Below, piece by piece: positions 1 through 7,545 of a stretch of DNA of 64,000 nt. How positions within the stretch are numbered: the first letter of the stretch is position 1; each line of letters opens with the position of its first letter. This DNA comes from Sphingobium sp. C100 (GTDB lineage Bacteria; Pseudomonadota; Alphaproteobacteria; Sphingomonadales; Sphingomonadaceae): NCBI RefSeq assembly GCF_000508185.1, contig NZ_AYOY01000068.1, forward strand, positions 1-64,000, written 5' to 3'. The notes beneath the pieces were generated by a model. That model ran no database searches, was not told the origin of the DNA, and saw only the letters and a list, made by a program, of their open reading frames with translations. The translations under genes and the position numbers were made by a program.

Positions 1-290
1 CCCCCGACCCGCACCTGCCGCCGGTCCGGGCTGTCGGCCGCAACCCCGGTGCCCAGCACCACCCCGTCCACCTCCGCCGCCACGCCGAAACCGCCCGGCC
101 CGTCCTGCCGCGCCATGGCGGCCAGCGCCGCGCCGCGCAGCCCGCGCCCCGGCGCCAGCATCGACACCGCTTCCAATATATTGGTCTTGCCCGCGCCATT
201 GTCGCCGGTCAGCAGCACGAAGGCATGATCGGGCAGGATCAGCGCATCCGCATGATTGCGGAAATCGCTCAGGGTCAGGCGGCCGATCAT
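1..290 (-). CDS. recF: DNA replication and repair protein RecF (N-terminal part, cut by window edge)
   Basis: About 97 N-terminal residues are visible; the rest lies beyond the left edge. RecF is an SMC-like ATPase that helps load RecA at single-strand gaps. The visible part opens with the typical beta strand [13 protein letters not shown] and carries the Walker A motif GDNGAGKT at residues 29-36, followed by the N-I-L-E-A helix normal for RecF. The ATG at 288-290 gives the family's usual N-terminus. RecF is often near dnaA-dnaN, but nothing here shows that. The identification is firm even though the Walker B and signature motifs cannot be seen. Confidence 0.88.
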   Translation of the reverse strand, partial: MIGRLTLSDFRNHADALILPDHAFVLLTGDNGAGKTNILEAVSMLAPGRGLRGAALAAMARQDGPGGFGVAAEVDGVVLGTGVAADSPDRRQVRVG

Positions 291-335
291 CGCGTGGCTG
301 TAGCGGGGAGTTGAAGCGGAAGGAAGTTCCGTTCG

Positions 336-833
336 TCAGCAGCGCTTGCGCGTCACCGCCGTCCCGTCATTGACGATGGTGAGCAGGGAACCGTCGGCGG
401 ACGGCTTGAGGTCGAGCGTGCGGGTCCAGCTCTGCCCCTCGCCGGTGAAGGCCGCGTCCACGGCCAACCGTTCGCCCGCGCCTTCGCGCACGGTCCGCAC
501 CGTGCCGACGCTTTCGTGAAAGATCAGCCGGTCGGGCACGATCGTCAGCTCCAGCGCCTCCGAACGGTCGCCGCAGCGCGCGTCGATCCCGGTCCAGCGT
601 CCCTGCAACGACGCGGGTATCAGGCCGGGCGGCGCCGACTGCTCCGGCGTCTCGATCACCGGGTCCGGTTCGACCGGCGTGATGGCGTTGGCGGGGGCTG
701 GCGGTTGTTGCGCATTGGGCAACGCCTCGTCCATGATGTTGGCGACCACTCCGGGTTGCTGGGCGGCGTCATCGTCCTGGCGACCGCAGGCGGCGAGCAG
801 CATCAGGGGGATAAGGGGCAGCATCCGGCGCAT
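336..833 (-). CDS. Putative exported lipoprotein, function unknown
   Basis: A 165-residue protein starting with a charged tip (MRRM), a hydrophobic stretch and the lipobox LLAAC, so it is probably lipid-anchored in the envelope. A proline- and acid-rich linker (residues 25-65) leads to a compact C-terminal domain of about 90 residues, with one Cys near the domain start and one at the C-terminus that could form a disulfide. The frame is open back to an ATG at 876-878, but the ATG at 831-833 puts a normal signal peptide at the N-terminus and is preferred. Neither start has a clear ribosome binding site. I do not recognise the domain. It lies downstream of the recF start and is divergent from the glyoxalase-fold gene. 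Confidence 0.6.
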   Translation of the reverse strand: MRRMLPLIPLMLLAACGRQDDDAAQQPGVVANIMDEALPNAQQPPAPANAITPVEPDPVIETPEQSAPPGLIPASLQGRWTGIDARCGDRSEALELTIVPDRLIFHESVGTVRTVREGAGERLAVDAAFTGEGQSWTRTLDLKPSADGSLLTIVNDGTAVTRKRC

Positions 834-932
834 GAAGGACGTAACCCGGCGCGCCGCATCCCGGTTCCCCGCGCGCATGACTTGGGGCCGCCGGCATGAT
901 AGACCGCTGTCGTCACAGCAGGAGTCGATGCC

Positions 933-1322
933 ATGCCGGTGCTGGGAATGGGCGGACTATTCTTTCGCTCGCGCGACCCGGAAGCGCTGACCGCCTGGTA
1001 TCGCACGCATCTCAATGTCGGCGGCGGCTGCTCCGCCGATCCGGCGGCGAACGCGAATGAATGGGTGTGGCAGACGCTGGGCGGGCCGATGGTGTTCGCG
1101 CCGTTCAAGGCGGACAGCGATTATTTCGCCGCCGACAAGGCCTTCATGCTGAATTTTCGCGTGTCCGACCTCGATTCCCTTTTGACGACCTTGCGCGCGG
1201 CCGACATCGCGATCATCACCAAGCCCGAATGGGACGACCCCGCAGTCGGCCGTTTTGCCCGTATTCATGACCCGGAGGGCAATGCGATCGAATTGTGGGA
1301 GCCGCCCGCCCCCACCGCCTGA
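933..1322 (+). CDS. VOC (glyoxalase/bleomycin-resistance fold) family protein
   Basis: A 129-residue single-domain protein with two beta-alpha-beta-beta-beta modules of the vicinal oxygen chelate fold. The first is marked by FFRSRDPEALTAWY near the N-terminus, the second by the closing pattern ARIHDPEGNAIELWEP, whose Glu is the usual metal ligand. Such proteins bind a divalent metal and act as lyases, dioxygenases or resistance proteins; the substrate cannot be told from sequence. The ATG at 933 has a GGAG ribosome binding site 8 nt upstream. It is followed 16 nt later by the peroxiredoxin gene, probably in one transcript. Confidence 0.8.
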   Translation: MPVLGMGGLFFRSRDPEALTAWYRTHLNVGGGCSADPAANANEWVWQTLGGPMVFAPFKADSDYFAADKAFMLNFRVSDLDSLLTTLRAADIAIITKPEWDDPAVGRFARIHDPEGNAIELWEPPAPTA

Positions 1323-1338
1323 CTTTAGGAGCCTGTCG

Positions 1339-1869
1339 ATGAAGCGCCTTTCCCTCCTCCTCGCCGCCGCCGCGATGCTCGCCCCCGGCGGCGCCATGGC
1401 CGCGCTCGCCGTCGGCGCCAAGGCGCCCGATTTCACCACGCGCGGCGCGCTCGCGGGCAAGCCCTTCACGCTCACCCTCTCGCACCAGCTCAAGCGCGGG
1501 CCGGTGGTGCTCTATTTCTTCCCCAAGGCGTTCACGCCCGGCTGTTCGGCCGAAGCGCGCGAGTTCGCGGAAAATATCGACAAGTTCAAGGCGGCGGGCG
1601 CCACCGTCATCGGCATGTCGGCTGACCCGGTCGACGATCTCGTCTCCTTCTCGACCAAGGAATGCGCCGGCAAATTCCCGGTGGCGTCGGCCGGGCCGGG
1701 CATCATTTCGGGCTATGACGTGGCGCTCAAGATGCGGCCGGGCATGACCGACCGCACCTCCTATGTCATCGCCCCTTCGGGCCGCATCGCCTTCGTCCAT
1801 AGCGAGATGAACTATGCCGAACATGTGAAGAGCACGCTGGCGGCGGTGGAGGCGATGACGGGGAAGTAA
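1339..1869 (+). CDS. Exported peroxiredoxin (AhpC/TSA, Bcp-like)
   Basis: A 176-residue protein with a signal peptide (residues 1-21, ending AMA) followed by a thioredoxin-fold peroxidase domain. The peroxidatic cysteine sits in FTPGCSAEA (Cys69). A second cysteine, Cys109 in TKEC, could be the resolving residue. The family reduces hydrogen peroxide and organic hydroperoxides with thiol donors; the leader places this one in the periplasm, which is less common for Bcp-type enzymes. The ATG at 1339 follows an AGGAG-like site and gives a clean leader. The frame upstream of it overlaps the VOC gene and does not look coding. Confidence 0.85.
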   Translation: MKRLSLLLAAAAMLAPGGAMAALAVGAKAPDFTTRGALAGKPFTLTLSHQLKRGPVVLYFFPKAFTPGCSAEAREFAENIDKFKAAGATVIGMSADPVDDLVSFSTKECAGKFPVASAGPGIISGYDVALKMRPGMTDRTSYVIAPSGRIAFVHSEMNYAEHVKSTLAAVEAMTGK

Positions 1870-1884
1870 CGCCCCGTCGCCCTT

Positions 1885-2799
1885 TTAGCCCTTCACATAT
1901 TGGCCGAACCAGCGCAGCGTTTCCTCCCATGCCGCCTTGGCCGCCGCTTCATGATAGCTGGGGCGGTAATCGGCCATGAAGCCATGGTCGGCGCCCTCAT
2001 GCACGGTGATGCGGTCGGGCGGTGATTTGCCCGCGCTGGCGAGCGCCGCGCGCATCGCCGCGACATCGGCCTGCGGAATACCCTTGTCCAGCGCGCCATA
2101 TTGGCCGAGCACCGGCGCCTTGAGCTGGTCGACCTGCTCGATGACGCTGAGCGGCTGCAACGCGGTCTTGTCCGTCACCAGCCGGCCGTAGAAAGCGACG
2201 CCCGCGTCCAGGTCTGCGCTGTGCGCTGCATAGAGCCAGACGATCCGCCCGCCCCAGCAAAAGCCGGCAATGCCGCGTCGGGTCGCATCGCCGCCATGCG
2301 CGCCGGCCCAGGCGTAGCTGGTGTCGACGTCGGTCAGAACCTGCGCATCGGGCGCCTGGGACACGATCGTGCCGATCAGTTGCTTGAAGTCCGCGACCTT
2401 GGTCGCATCGCCATGGCGCGCGAACAGGTCTGGCGCGATGGCATAATAGCCCGCCCCGGCAAAGCGGCGGCACATGTCGCGCACCCATTCATGCACGCCG
2501 AAAATCTCATGCACCACGACGATCACCGGCGCAGCGTCAGCGCCTTGGGGCCGGGCGACGAAGGCGGGCATGGCAAAGCCGTCATCCGCGGCGATGGAGA
2601 CGCTTTCCTCGACCAGCCCCTCGCCCGACGTCTGCACCGCGCTGCTCGCAACCGGCCGGCACGCCGCCGCAAAGCCGGCGACAAAGGCGCCGCCCGCCAG
2701 CACATGGCGCCGCTGAAGCCTCGCGGAGCCGATCCAGTTACGGTCTTCGGGCAAGCGGTCGGGCGCGCCCGTTTCATCATCGCGGCGGTCGGTGGTCAT
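1885..2799 (-). CDS. Dienelactone hydrolase family protein with Tat-type leader
   Basis: A 304-residue alpha/beta hydrolase. The cysteine nucleophile is in GFCWGG (Cys181), with Asp238 in GALDKG and His272 in GADHGF, the Cys-Asp-His triad of dienelactone hydrolases. Before the enzyme domain is an RR motif (residues 30-31), a hydrophobic run and a Cys at residue 47, which looks like a twin-arginine leader and possibly a lipoprotein site. Export is therefore likely, unlike classical cytoplasmic ClcD. Two ATGs lie six bases apart. The one at 2797-2799 has a GAGGA site 8 nt upstream and is preferred over 2803-2805. The physiological substrate is unknown. It converges on the peroxiredoxin gene. 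Confidence 0.83.
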   Translation of the reverse strand: MTTDRRDDETGAPDRLPEDRNWIGSARLQRRHVLAGGAFVAGFAAACRPVASSAVQTSGEGLVEESVSIAADDGFAMPAFVARPQGADAAPVIVVVHEIFGVHEWVRDMCRRFAGAGYYAIAPDLFARHGDATKVADFKQLIGTIVSQAPDAQVLTDVDTSYAWAGAHGGDATRRGIAGFCWGGRIVWLYAAHSADLDAGVAFYGRLVTDKTALQPLSVIEQVDQLKAPVLGQYGALDKGIPQADVAAMRAALASAGKSPPDRITVHEGADHGFMADYRPSYHEAAAKAAWEETLRWFGQYVKG

Positions 2800-2898
2800 C
2801 GGCATGTTCCTCGTCCCATGGCTGATCGCCGAAGAGTAGAGCATCAACGACGAAACGGAAGGGCGGATGGGGGAGGGTCGGCCAGTTGATGCCCGCCC

Positions 2899-3291
2899 TC
2901 ACCCTCCCATCAGAAAATCGCCGCCAACGATCCGCTCCAGCCCCGCCACATCGCGCGCATAGACATAGGCCCAGGCCTCGACCGGCCCGTCCGGCCCTTC
3001 GACCGCCAGCCGCACCCGGCGATATTCGTGTGGTTCGGGGAAGTGCGGGGCGCATTCCTCATAATCGTCCAGCCAGGCCAGCGTCGCGGCGGCGTCCGCC
3101 AGCGCGAACAGGTCGCCCGTCACCCAGCCCGCGTCGCCCGGCGCCAAAGCCGGATAATCTGTGATCCGATACAGCGCGCCCCTGGCGCGGGCGGGGCCGA
3201 TGCGGCGCGCCCGTGCGCCCAACCGCCGCGCCATCAGCCCATCGAAACCGGCGCGCAGCGTGCCATAGACGAAAAGAAAAACCTCAGCCAT
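2899..3291 (-). CDS. Gamma-glutamylcyclotransferase (AIG2-like) family protein
   Basis: A 130-residue protein beginning MAEVFLFVYGTLRAG. YGTLR is the signature of the gamma-glutamylcyclotransferase/AIG2 fold, and the acidic stretch WLDDYEE fits the region of the catalytic glutamate. Members remove gamma-linked glutamyl groups from amines or dipeptides; the exact substrate cannot be read from sequence. The start lies just 17 bp from the dyad sites serving the divergent sigma-54 promoter, so the two units share a control region. Confidence 0.8.
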   Translation of the reverse strand: MAEVFLFVYGTLRAGFDGLMARRLGARARRIGPARARGALYRITDYPALAPGDAGWVTGDLFALADAAATLAWLDDYEECAPHFPEPHEYRRVRLAVEGPDGPVEAWAYVYARDVAGLERIVGGDFLMGG

Positions 3292-3307
3292 TAACCGCGC
3301 CTGACAT

Positions 3308-3346
3308 TTTCACCAAGTCGCGGTGAAATTTCCCAACAGGGTGAAA
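3308..3346 (+). promoter_or_regulatory. Dyad and repeat sites, likely enhancer-binding-protein sites for the sigma-54 promoter
   Basis: TTTCACC (3308-3314) and GGTGAAA (3322-3328) form an inverted repeat. A second GGTGAAA lies at 3340-3346, 18 bp after the previous copy, and the tail AAATNTTCCC-like sequence is repeated too. The sites sit about 65-105 bp upstream of the sigma-54 promoter, the usual place for an activator such as PspF. The activator gene is not in this window, so its identity is inferred. Confidence 0.55.
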
Positions 3347-3410
3347 TATTCCCACATCCCGCACGCACATCCACCCAGAAAATCCGCGCTTTTCCGTCAA
3401 AAATCGAAAT

Positions 3411-3426
3411 TGGCACGCCCCTTGCA
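3411..3426 (+). promoter_or_regulatory. Sigma-54 (RpoN) promoter
   Basis: TGGCACG (3411-3417), four bases, then TTGCA (3422-3426) is an exact match to the -24/-12 consensus, with the GG and GC elements 12 bp apart. The predicted start of transcription is near 3437, about 45 nt before the ATG of the 34-residue membrane peptide. Confidence 0.85.
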
Positions 3427-3481
3427 ATCCTGTTGGCATCAAGGCTGGATGGTCCGGCCAGACAATCAGGGAGTATCCATC

Positions 3482-3586
3482 ATGTCCATCGCCAAGTTCC
3501 AGAACGTTGCCTTCGCCCTCGTCGGCGCCGTCATCTTCGCCAGCCTGTTCGTGGGCGCGGCCGTCCCGGTGGTGCCGATCGCCTGA
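3482..3586 (+). CDS. 34-residue single-span membrane peptide, first gene of sigma-54 unit
   Basis: A tiny protein: a short polar tip (MSIAKFQN), one hydrophobic helix of about 20 residues and the C-terminal tail AAVPVVPIA. The ATG at 3482 has a GGGAG ribosome binding site and lies about 45 nt behind the predicted sigma-54 start point. It is followed 45 nt later by a PspC-domain gene, so it probably belongs to an envelope-stress (phage-shock-type) response. It is not an evident PspB homologue: there is no coiled coil and it is much shorter. I know of no biochemical function. Confidence 0.65.
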   Translation: MSIAKFQNVAFALVGAVIFASLFVGAAVPVVPIA

Positions 3587-3631
3587 TCGGCCTCACCCCT
3601 CCCCATCCTATCCAGACAGAAGGCCAGACTC

Positions 3632-3817
3632 ATGAATAACAGCTTCACCCTCGACCGTCGCCACGGCAAGATCATGGGCGTGTGCGCGGGCCTTGCCAAT
3701 CGCTCCGGCGTCGATGTCACGCTGATCCGCGTCGCGCTGGTGCTGCTGACGCTCTGCGCGCTGGGGCCGATCGGGGTCGTGGCCTATCTGCTCGCCGGCT
3801 GGCTGGCCGAAGGCTGA
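3632..3817 (+). CDS. pspC: PspC-domain membrane protein
   Basis: A 61-residue protein that is almost entirely a PspC domain: the N-terminal segment LDRRHGKIMGVCAGLA with the conserved GVCAGLA signature, then a hydrophobic helix rich in L, V and A. PspC proteins sense inner-membrane damage and help control the phage-shock response. E. coli PspC is about twice as long; this minimal form lacks a C-terminal domain. It is second in the sigma-54 unit and is followed by a strong terminator. No pspA, pspB or pspF is nearby, so the rest of the response must be encoded elsewhere or be missing. Confidence 0.85.
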   Translation: MNNSFTLDRRHGKIMGVCAGLANRSGVDVTLIRVALVLLTLCALGPIGVVAYLLAGWLAEG

Positions 3818-3863
3818 TGCCCTCGCGGTCACCGGCCGCCCCACCCCAAAGTCATCCTATAGT

Positions 3864-3902
3864 AAAAAGGCCGCCCCGGATCACACCGGCAGCGGCCTTT
3901 TG
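3864..3902. terminator. Bidirectional intrinsic terminator
   Basis: The arms AAAAAGGCCGC (3864-3874) and GCGGCCTTTT (3892-3901) form a GC-rich stem with T runs on both strands. It ends the pspC unit on the plus strand and can also end the 27-residue gene on the minus strand. Confidence 0.85.
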
Positions 3903-3944
3903 GCATCCCGCCGTGGCGGGTAAGGAATCGCGATCAAATCGCGA

Positions 3945-4028
3945 TCAGGCATAAAGCACCGAATAGAAGGTGACCATCTGCACACCGACCGCAACGGCCA
4001 GTACCGCACCCTGGAAAATCTGACGCAT
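3945..4028 (-). CDS. Candidate 27-residue membrane peptide
   Basis: The short frame MRQIFQGAVLAVAVGVQMVT plus seven residues is one hydrophobic helix. Its ATG (4026-4028) has a GGAG site 5 nt upstream, and the reading direction leads into the minus-strand side of the bidirectional terminator, which supports a real short transcript. It converges on the sigma-54/pspC unit. No function is known, and a chance frame cannot be excluded. Confidence 0.45.
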   Translation of the reverse strand: MRQIFQGAVLAVAVGVQMVTFYSVLYA

Positions 4029-4150
4029 ATCTGCTCCATCATTACAATCATAGCCCGCCCGACTTGGACGGAAGGCGCCTCTACGCCCGTCATGCCATTG
4101 TAACAATCGCAAAGCGCGGCTTGCCGATTGCATCAAATGCAACAGTCCTG

Positions 4151-4891
4151 TTACGCCAAAGCCACGATCATCGCCTGGGCCGCAGCGGGATTGCGCTCTT
4201 TCGCGCCGCTGATGAAAAAGCTGAAGACATCGCCGTCCCGCGCCTGCGCCCTCGCCCGGTCGGCCCAGCGCGCTATGTCGGCGGCGGCATAGCCCGCCGG
4301 TTCGTCCGCCTGCGCGCGCATCAGCCGCATGTAGGAAAAACCGACATCATGGCCGGTGATGGCGGGAAATTCCTCATGGTCCGCCAACACCACGGCCGCC
4401 CCGGCATCGCGGGCCATGGCCAGGAAGGCGGGATCGTCGAAACTCCCGTGCCGCACCTCCAGCGCATGGCGCAGCGGCACGCCATCGACGCTGGCGGGCA
4501 ACAATTCCAGGAACGCGCCGAAATCATCCGGCTCGAACCGCTTGGTCGCCATGAACTGCCACAGGATCGGCCCCAGTCGGTCGCCCAGCTCGGCAATGCC
4601 CTGCCCGGTGAATCTGGCGATCGACTCGCCCGCCTGCGCCAGCAGCTTGCGGTTGGTGCAATAGCGCGACGCCTTGACCGCGAACTGGAAACCGTCCGGC
4701 ACCGCCTTGGCCCAGCCGGCGAAGGTCGCGGGCTTCTGGCTGCTATAATAGGTCGCGTTGACCTCGGTCGCTGTCAGATGCGCGCCGACATAGGCCAGCT
4801 CGTCCTTCTGCCGCAGCCCCGCGGGATAGAAGCTGCCGCGCCAGGGTTCGTAGACCCAGCCGCCAATGCCAACCCTGATCCGTCCAGCCAT
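4151..4891 (-). CDS. DUF72 (YecE-like) family protein
   Basis: A 246-residue cytoplasmic protein of the DUF72 family, a TIM-barrel-like fold. It opens with the family hallmark RVGIGGWVYEPWRGSFYP and contains TEVNATYYS and QFAVKASRY, matching the usual EINSTFY and F.FK.P blocks, followed by the W-F-R-like LEVRHGSFDDP. The family is widespread but its biochemical role is unsettled; a nucleic-acid or sugar-metabolism role has been guessed. It is divergent from the DUF2061 gene, across the spacer holding the Fur-like site. Confidence 0.85.
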   Translation of the reverse strand: MAGRIRVGIGGWVYEPWRGSFYPAGLRQKDELAYVGAHLTATEVNATYYSSQKPATFAGWAKAVPDGFQFAVKASRYCTNRKLLAQAGESIARFTGQGIAELGDRLGPILWQFMATKRFEPDDFGAFLELLPASVDGVPLRHALEVRHGSFDDPAFLAMARDAGAAVVLADHEEFPAITGHDVGFSYMRLMRAQADEPAGYAAADIARWADRARAQARDGDVFSFFISGAKERNPAAAQAMIVALA

Positions 4892-4961
4892 AGCGCATCT
4901 CCTTTTCCGCTATCTGATCGCCCGCACCGATCAGAGCCAGCGGAAAAAGCGGTTGGCAGTT

Positions 4962-4985
4962 ATTGCAAACGACTCTTAATTGCAG
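4962..4985 (+). promoter_or_regulatory. Fur-box-like palindrome
   Basis: ATTGCAAACGACTCTTAATTGCAG reads as two parts: ATTGCAAACGAC, then TCTTAATTGCAG. The outer TTGCAA/TTGCAG halves and spacing resemble the alphaproteobacterial Fur-type box seen before iron-uptake genes. It lies 20 bp before the DUF2061 ATG, well placed to repress it, and also within the upstream region of the divergent DUF72 gene. This is a judgement by eye from a remembered consensus. Confidence 0.45.
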
Positions 4986-5005
4986 TGTCAGCCAAGGAGA
5001 TCCCC

Positions 5006-5242
5006 ATGTCGCTCGACCTCGTCAAGACCGCCACCTATCTCAGCATCCATCTGACCGTCGGTTTCACCGTCGCCTATGTCATGACCGGTTCGGTTGCGCT
5101 GGCGGGCGGCATTGCGCTGGTCGAACCGGTGATCAATGCCGTCGCCTTCTTTTTCCATGAACAGGCGTGGAAGAAGATCCAGGCCCGCCCCCCGCGGGAA
5201 GGCGGCCGCGACTGGATGCGCGGCCAGGCGTCATTCGCGTGA
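5006..5242 (+). CDS. DUF2061 domain membrane protein
   Basis: A 78-residue protein with two hydrophobic helices (about residues 10-30 and 32-50), then a basic, Trp-containing tail. The pattern KTATYLSIHLTVGFTVAYV followed by EPVINAVAFFFHEQAW fits the DUF2061 family of small integral membrane proteins of unknown role. The ATG at 5006 follows a strong AAGGAGA site. The Fur-like palindrome just upstream suggests iron-responsive expression. It converges on the cyclophilin gene with a gap of only 6 bp. Confidence 0.8.
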   Translation: MSLDLVKTATYLSIHLTVGFTVAYVMTGSVALAGGIALVEPVINAVAFFFHEQAWKKIQARPPREGGRDWMRGQASFA

Positions 5243-5248
5243 AGCTGT

Positions 5249-5914
5249 CTATTTCGCTGTCCGTTTCAGGCCCAGCAACCAGGGCTTGGGCCCGCGCGAA
5301 GGCGTGGGTTTCCCGTCCAGCCGCCGGGCGCGCTTGATGACGATCGGCTTGACGATCATCTGCCCGCGCATCGGACCGGTGCCGCAGCAGGTGGGCGCCG
5401 CCAATATCTTCCTCACCACGTCCATCCCCGCCACCACATGGCCAAAGGCGGCATAGCCGATATAGTCGCCCCGCGCGTCCATATTGGGGGTCGCGCCAGC
5501 GGTGATGAAGAAATTGCCGGCGGCCGAATTGGGCCGGTTGGGCCGCGCCATCGACACTGTCGCGTCGAGATGCCGGATCCCGGTTCGGCTGGTCGGTTCA
5601 TGCGGAATCGGCGGCAGCGACCGGCGCAGGTCGCTGTCGATCCCGCCCTGGATCAATCCCAGCTTCGGATTGCTCTTGCGCCGCGCCGCCCGATAAAAGG
5701 TCACGCCGTCAAACCGGCCGTCATCGACATAGGTCAGGAAATTGGCCGACGTGCGCGGCGCTCGCTTCAGGTCCACCGCAATGATGATGGTGCCGGCCGT
5801 CGTCTCGATCGCCACGCGCGCATAACCGGGCGTCGGCCTGTTGGCGGGAAGGGCGAAGAGCGTTTGTGGCGCAAGGGCGGCCAGTAAAAGGAGCAGGCAA
5901 AACAATGGACGCAT
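5249..5914 (-). CDS. Exported cyclophilin-type peptidyl-prolyl cis-trans isomerase
   Basis: A 221-residue protein with a signal peptide (residues 1 to about 20, MRPLFCLLLLLAALAPQTLF) and a cyclophilin domain. Landmarks are TVTFYRAA-type sequence GVTFYRAA with the catalytic Arg, IQGG, SMARP and AAGNFFI. The enzyme speeds proline isomerisation during folding of periplasmic proteins. A basic C-terminal tail of about 30 residues follows the domain. The frame is open 100 codons further upstream, but only the ATG at 5912-5914 gives a leader peptide, so it is chosen despite a weak ribosome binding site. Confidence 0.85.
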   Translation of the reverse strand: MRPLFCLLLLLAALAPQTLFALPANRPTPGYARVAIETTAGTIIIAVDLKRAPRTSANFLTYVDDGRFDGVTFYRAARRKSNPKLGLIQGGIDSDLRRSLPPIPHEPTSRTGIRHLDATVSMARPNRPNSAAGNFFITAGATPNMDARGDYIGYAAFGHVVAGMDVVRKILAAPTCCGTGPMRGQMIVKPIVIKRARRLDGKPTPSRGPKPWLLGLKRTAK

Positions 5915-6207
5915 CGACAGGCACGGACTCGATCGGGAGGAAAGCCCGATGCCGTAAAGCCGCTGCAACCGACGCGCAACCGGCGAGGCGGCGCCCGCGC
6001 CTCGTCCGGTCACGCCCCATCGGCACATTTGGAACCCCTGCCCATCGAACCGGACATGCAAAGCGCCCGCATCCGGCTCCCAGCCAACCCATCCGGCCTT
6101 CACCCGTGCCGGACTTCTTCTCCACATGAAGTAGACGAAGGGCGCGCGCGGGAACCCGCCGGCAGGGACATCGCCGGCAGGTCGCACGACGCTCCGCTTC
6201 AGTCCGC

Positions 6208-7545
6208 CTAGCAATCGCTCGCAACGGCGGCCCCGACCGCGCCGCCGACCGCGCCTCCCACGGCCCCGCTGGTCGCACTGTTCGCGCTGTTCTTCTTGTT
6301 CGCGTCCGACGTGTCGCTGCTCTTGTCGCTCCTCCTGTCATTGCTACTGGTGGCATTCGCGGTCGCGGCACCGGCGGCGGCGCCTGTAATCGCACCGGCA
6401 GTCATTCCAGCGATGGTCGAGCGGCGGCAACGGCTACCCGAACGACCACGGTAATAATAATCGTCGTCATAGACATGGTAGGAGTAGCTGGTGCTGCCCG
6501 AATAGCTGCCATAATAGCCGCTGCCAGAAGAACTGCGGGTATAGCTGCGCGAGCGGCTGCTTCCGTCGCGCGCGGTCACGACGCCCACATGCCCATTTCC
6601 GTCGTCATACGCCGCGACCCCGCCTGCGTGGCTGCCATCCTTGTAGCCTGCGACCGCTGCACCCCCTTTGCCGTCGCTGACGCCGGCAATGCCCACGCCA
6701 TTGTTGCCGGAGCGATACCCGGCCGCAGCGCCCCCGCCATAATCGCCATAGGCGTAGCCGGCCCTGCCGCTGCGCTCGCCTTTGCTGCGTGAATAGCTGC
6801 CATAATGGCTGCTGCCCGAAATGCTGCCCGAGCGGCTGCTTCCGTCGCGCGTGCCCACAACATGGGCATGACCATTTCCATCGTCATATGCCGCGACGCC
6901 GCCGCTGTGACTGCCGTCCTTGTAGCCCGCGACCGCTGCGCCACGATTGCCGTCGCTGACGCCTGCAATGCCTACGCCATTGTTGCCGGAGCGATGCCCG
7001 GCCGCGCCGCCGCCGCCATTTTCGCCATAGGCGTAACCGGCTCCGCCGCTGCGCTTACCGTTGCTATAGCCCCGCGCCTCACCGGATGCATCTTTGCCGC
7101 GCATATATCCTTCATATGAGTTGCTGCGTCCTTCACGGTTGCCGGCATAAGCAGCGCCCTTGCGTCCGTCGCTCACCCCGGCGGCGCCAGCAGCGGAACT
7201 GCCGCGATACCCCGCTGCCCTTTCGCCATTTCCAGCGCTGCGCGAACCGGCATTTCCCTTGCCAAGGCTGCCGCTGGGTCGGCTTATCCCCCCCTCGCGC
7301 GCAAGCTCGCGCGGGCCATTGGCGCCGCTGCGCAGGCCGGAGGACTCACCGCGGCGATCCAGTTCAGGTAAACCGCCGCTCGATCCTCGCGGAAAATCGG
7401 ATGGCAGGCTCGGTAAGCCGCCCCCGCCGCGCAACCCGCCACCCAGCGAGGGAGGCGACGGCGGCGGTCCGAAGGGACCGGCCGTTGCGGCAGTGGACAT
7501 GACCAGGACGATGGTCGCAGCAGCGTTTAAGAGGATCTTCTTCAT
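6208..7545 (-). CDS. Glycine/serine-rich exported repeat protein
   Basis: A 445-residue protein with a signal peptide (MKKILLNAAATIVLVMSTAA, cut near ATA-GPF), a proline/glycine-rich N-terminal third and two near-identical blocks of about 71 residues centred on RSGNNGVGIAGVSDG and GYKDGSH. After a Tyr-rich stretch comes a hydrophobic Gly/Ala segment (AGAITGAAAGAA), a polar linker, and a glycine-zipper-like end (GAVGGAVGGAVGAAVA). Glycine zippers often mediate membrane insertion or oligomerisation. The ATG at 7543-7545 follows GAGGAA. No enzymatic motif is visible; a surface or structural role is a guess. Confidence 0.7.
   Translation of the reverse strand: MKKILLNAAATIVLVMSTAATAGPFGPPPSPPSLGGGLRGGGGLPSLPSDFPRGSSGGLPELDRRGESSGLRSGANGPRELAREGGISRPSGSLGKGNAGSRSAGNGERAAGYRGSSAAGAAGVSDGRKGAAYAGNREGRSNSYEGYMRGKDASGEARGYSNGKRSGGAGYAYGENGGGGAAGHRSGNNGVGIAGVSDGNRGAAVAGYKDGSHSGGVAAYDDGNGHAHVVGTRDGSSRSGSISGSSHYGSYSRSKGERSGRAGYAYGDYGGGAAAGYRSGNNGVGIAGVSDGKGGAAVAGYKDGSHAGGVAAYDDGNGHVGVVTARDGSSRSRSYTRSSSGSGYYGSYSGSTSYSYHVYDDDYYYRGRSGSRCRRSTIAGMTAGAITGAAAGAATANATSSNDRRSDKSSDTSDANKKNSANSATSGAVGGAVGGAVGAAVASDC
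6551..7045 (-). repeat. Internal tandem duplication in the glycine-rich gene
   Basis: Two copies of a block of roughly 213 bp, starting near 7045 and near 6763 (period about 282 bp, 94 codons), encode almost the same residues. Substitutions include NRG/KGG, SHS/SHA and HAH/HVG. DNA identity is visibly high across the RSGNNGVGIAG segment, which suggests a fairly recent duplication or gene conversion. Confidence 0.75.

Noticed and set aside
6551-7045. Direct repeats that might suggest a CRISPR array
   Set aside because: Only two copies of about 213 bp, in frame in a protein gene; no short repeats with unique spacers.
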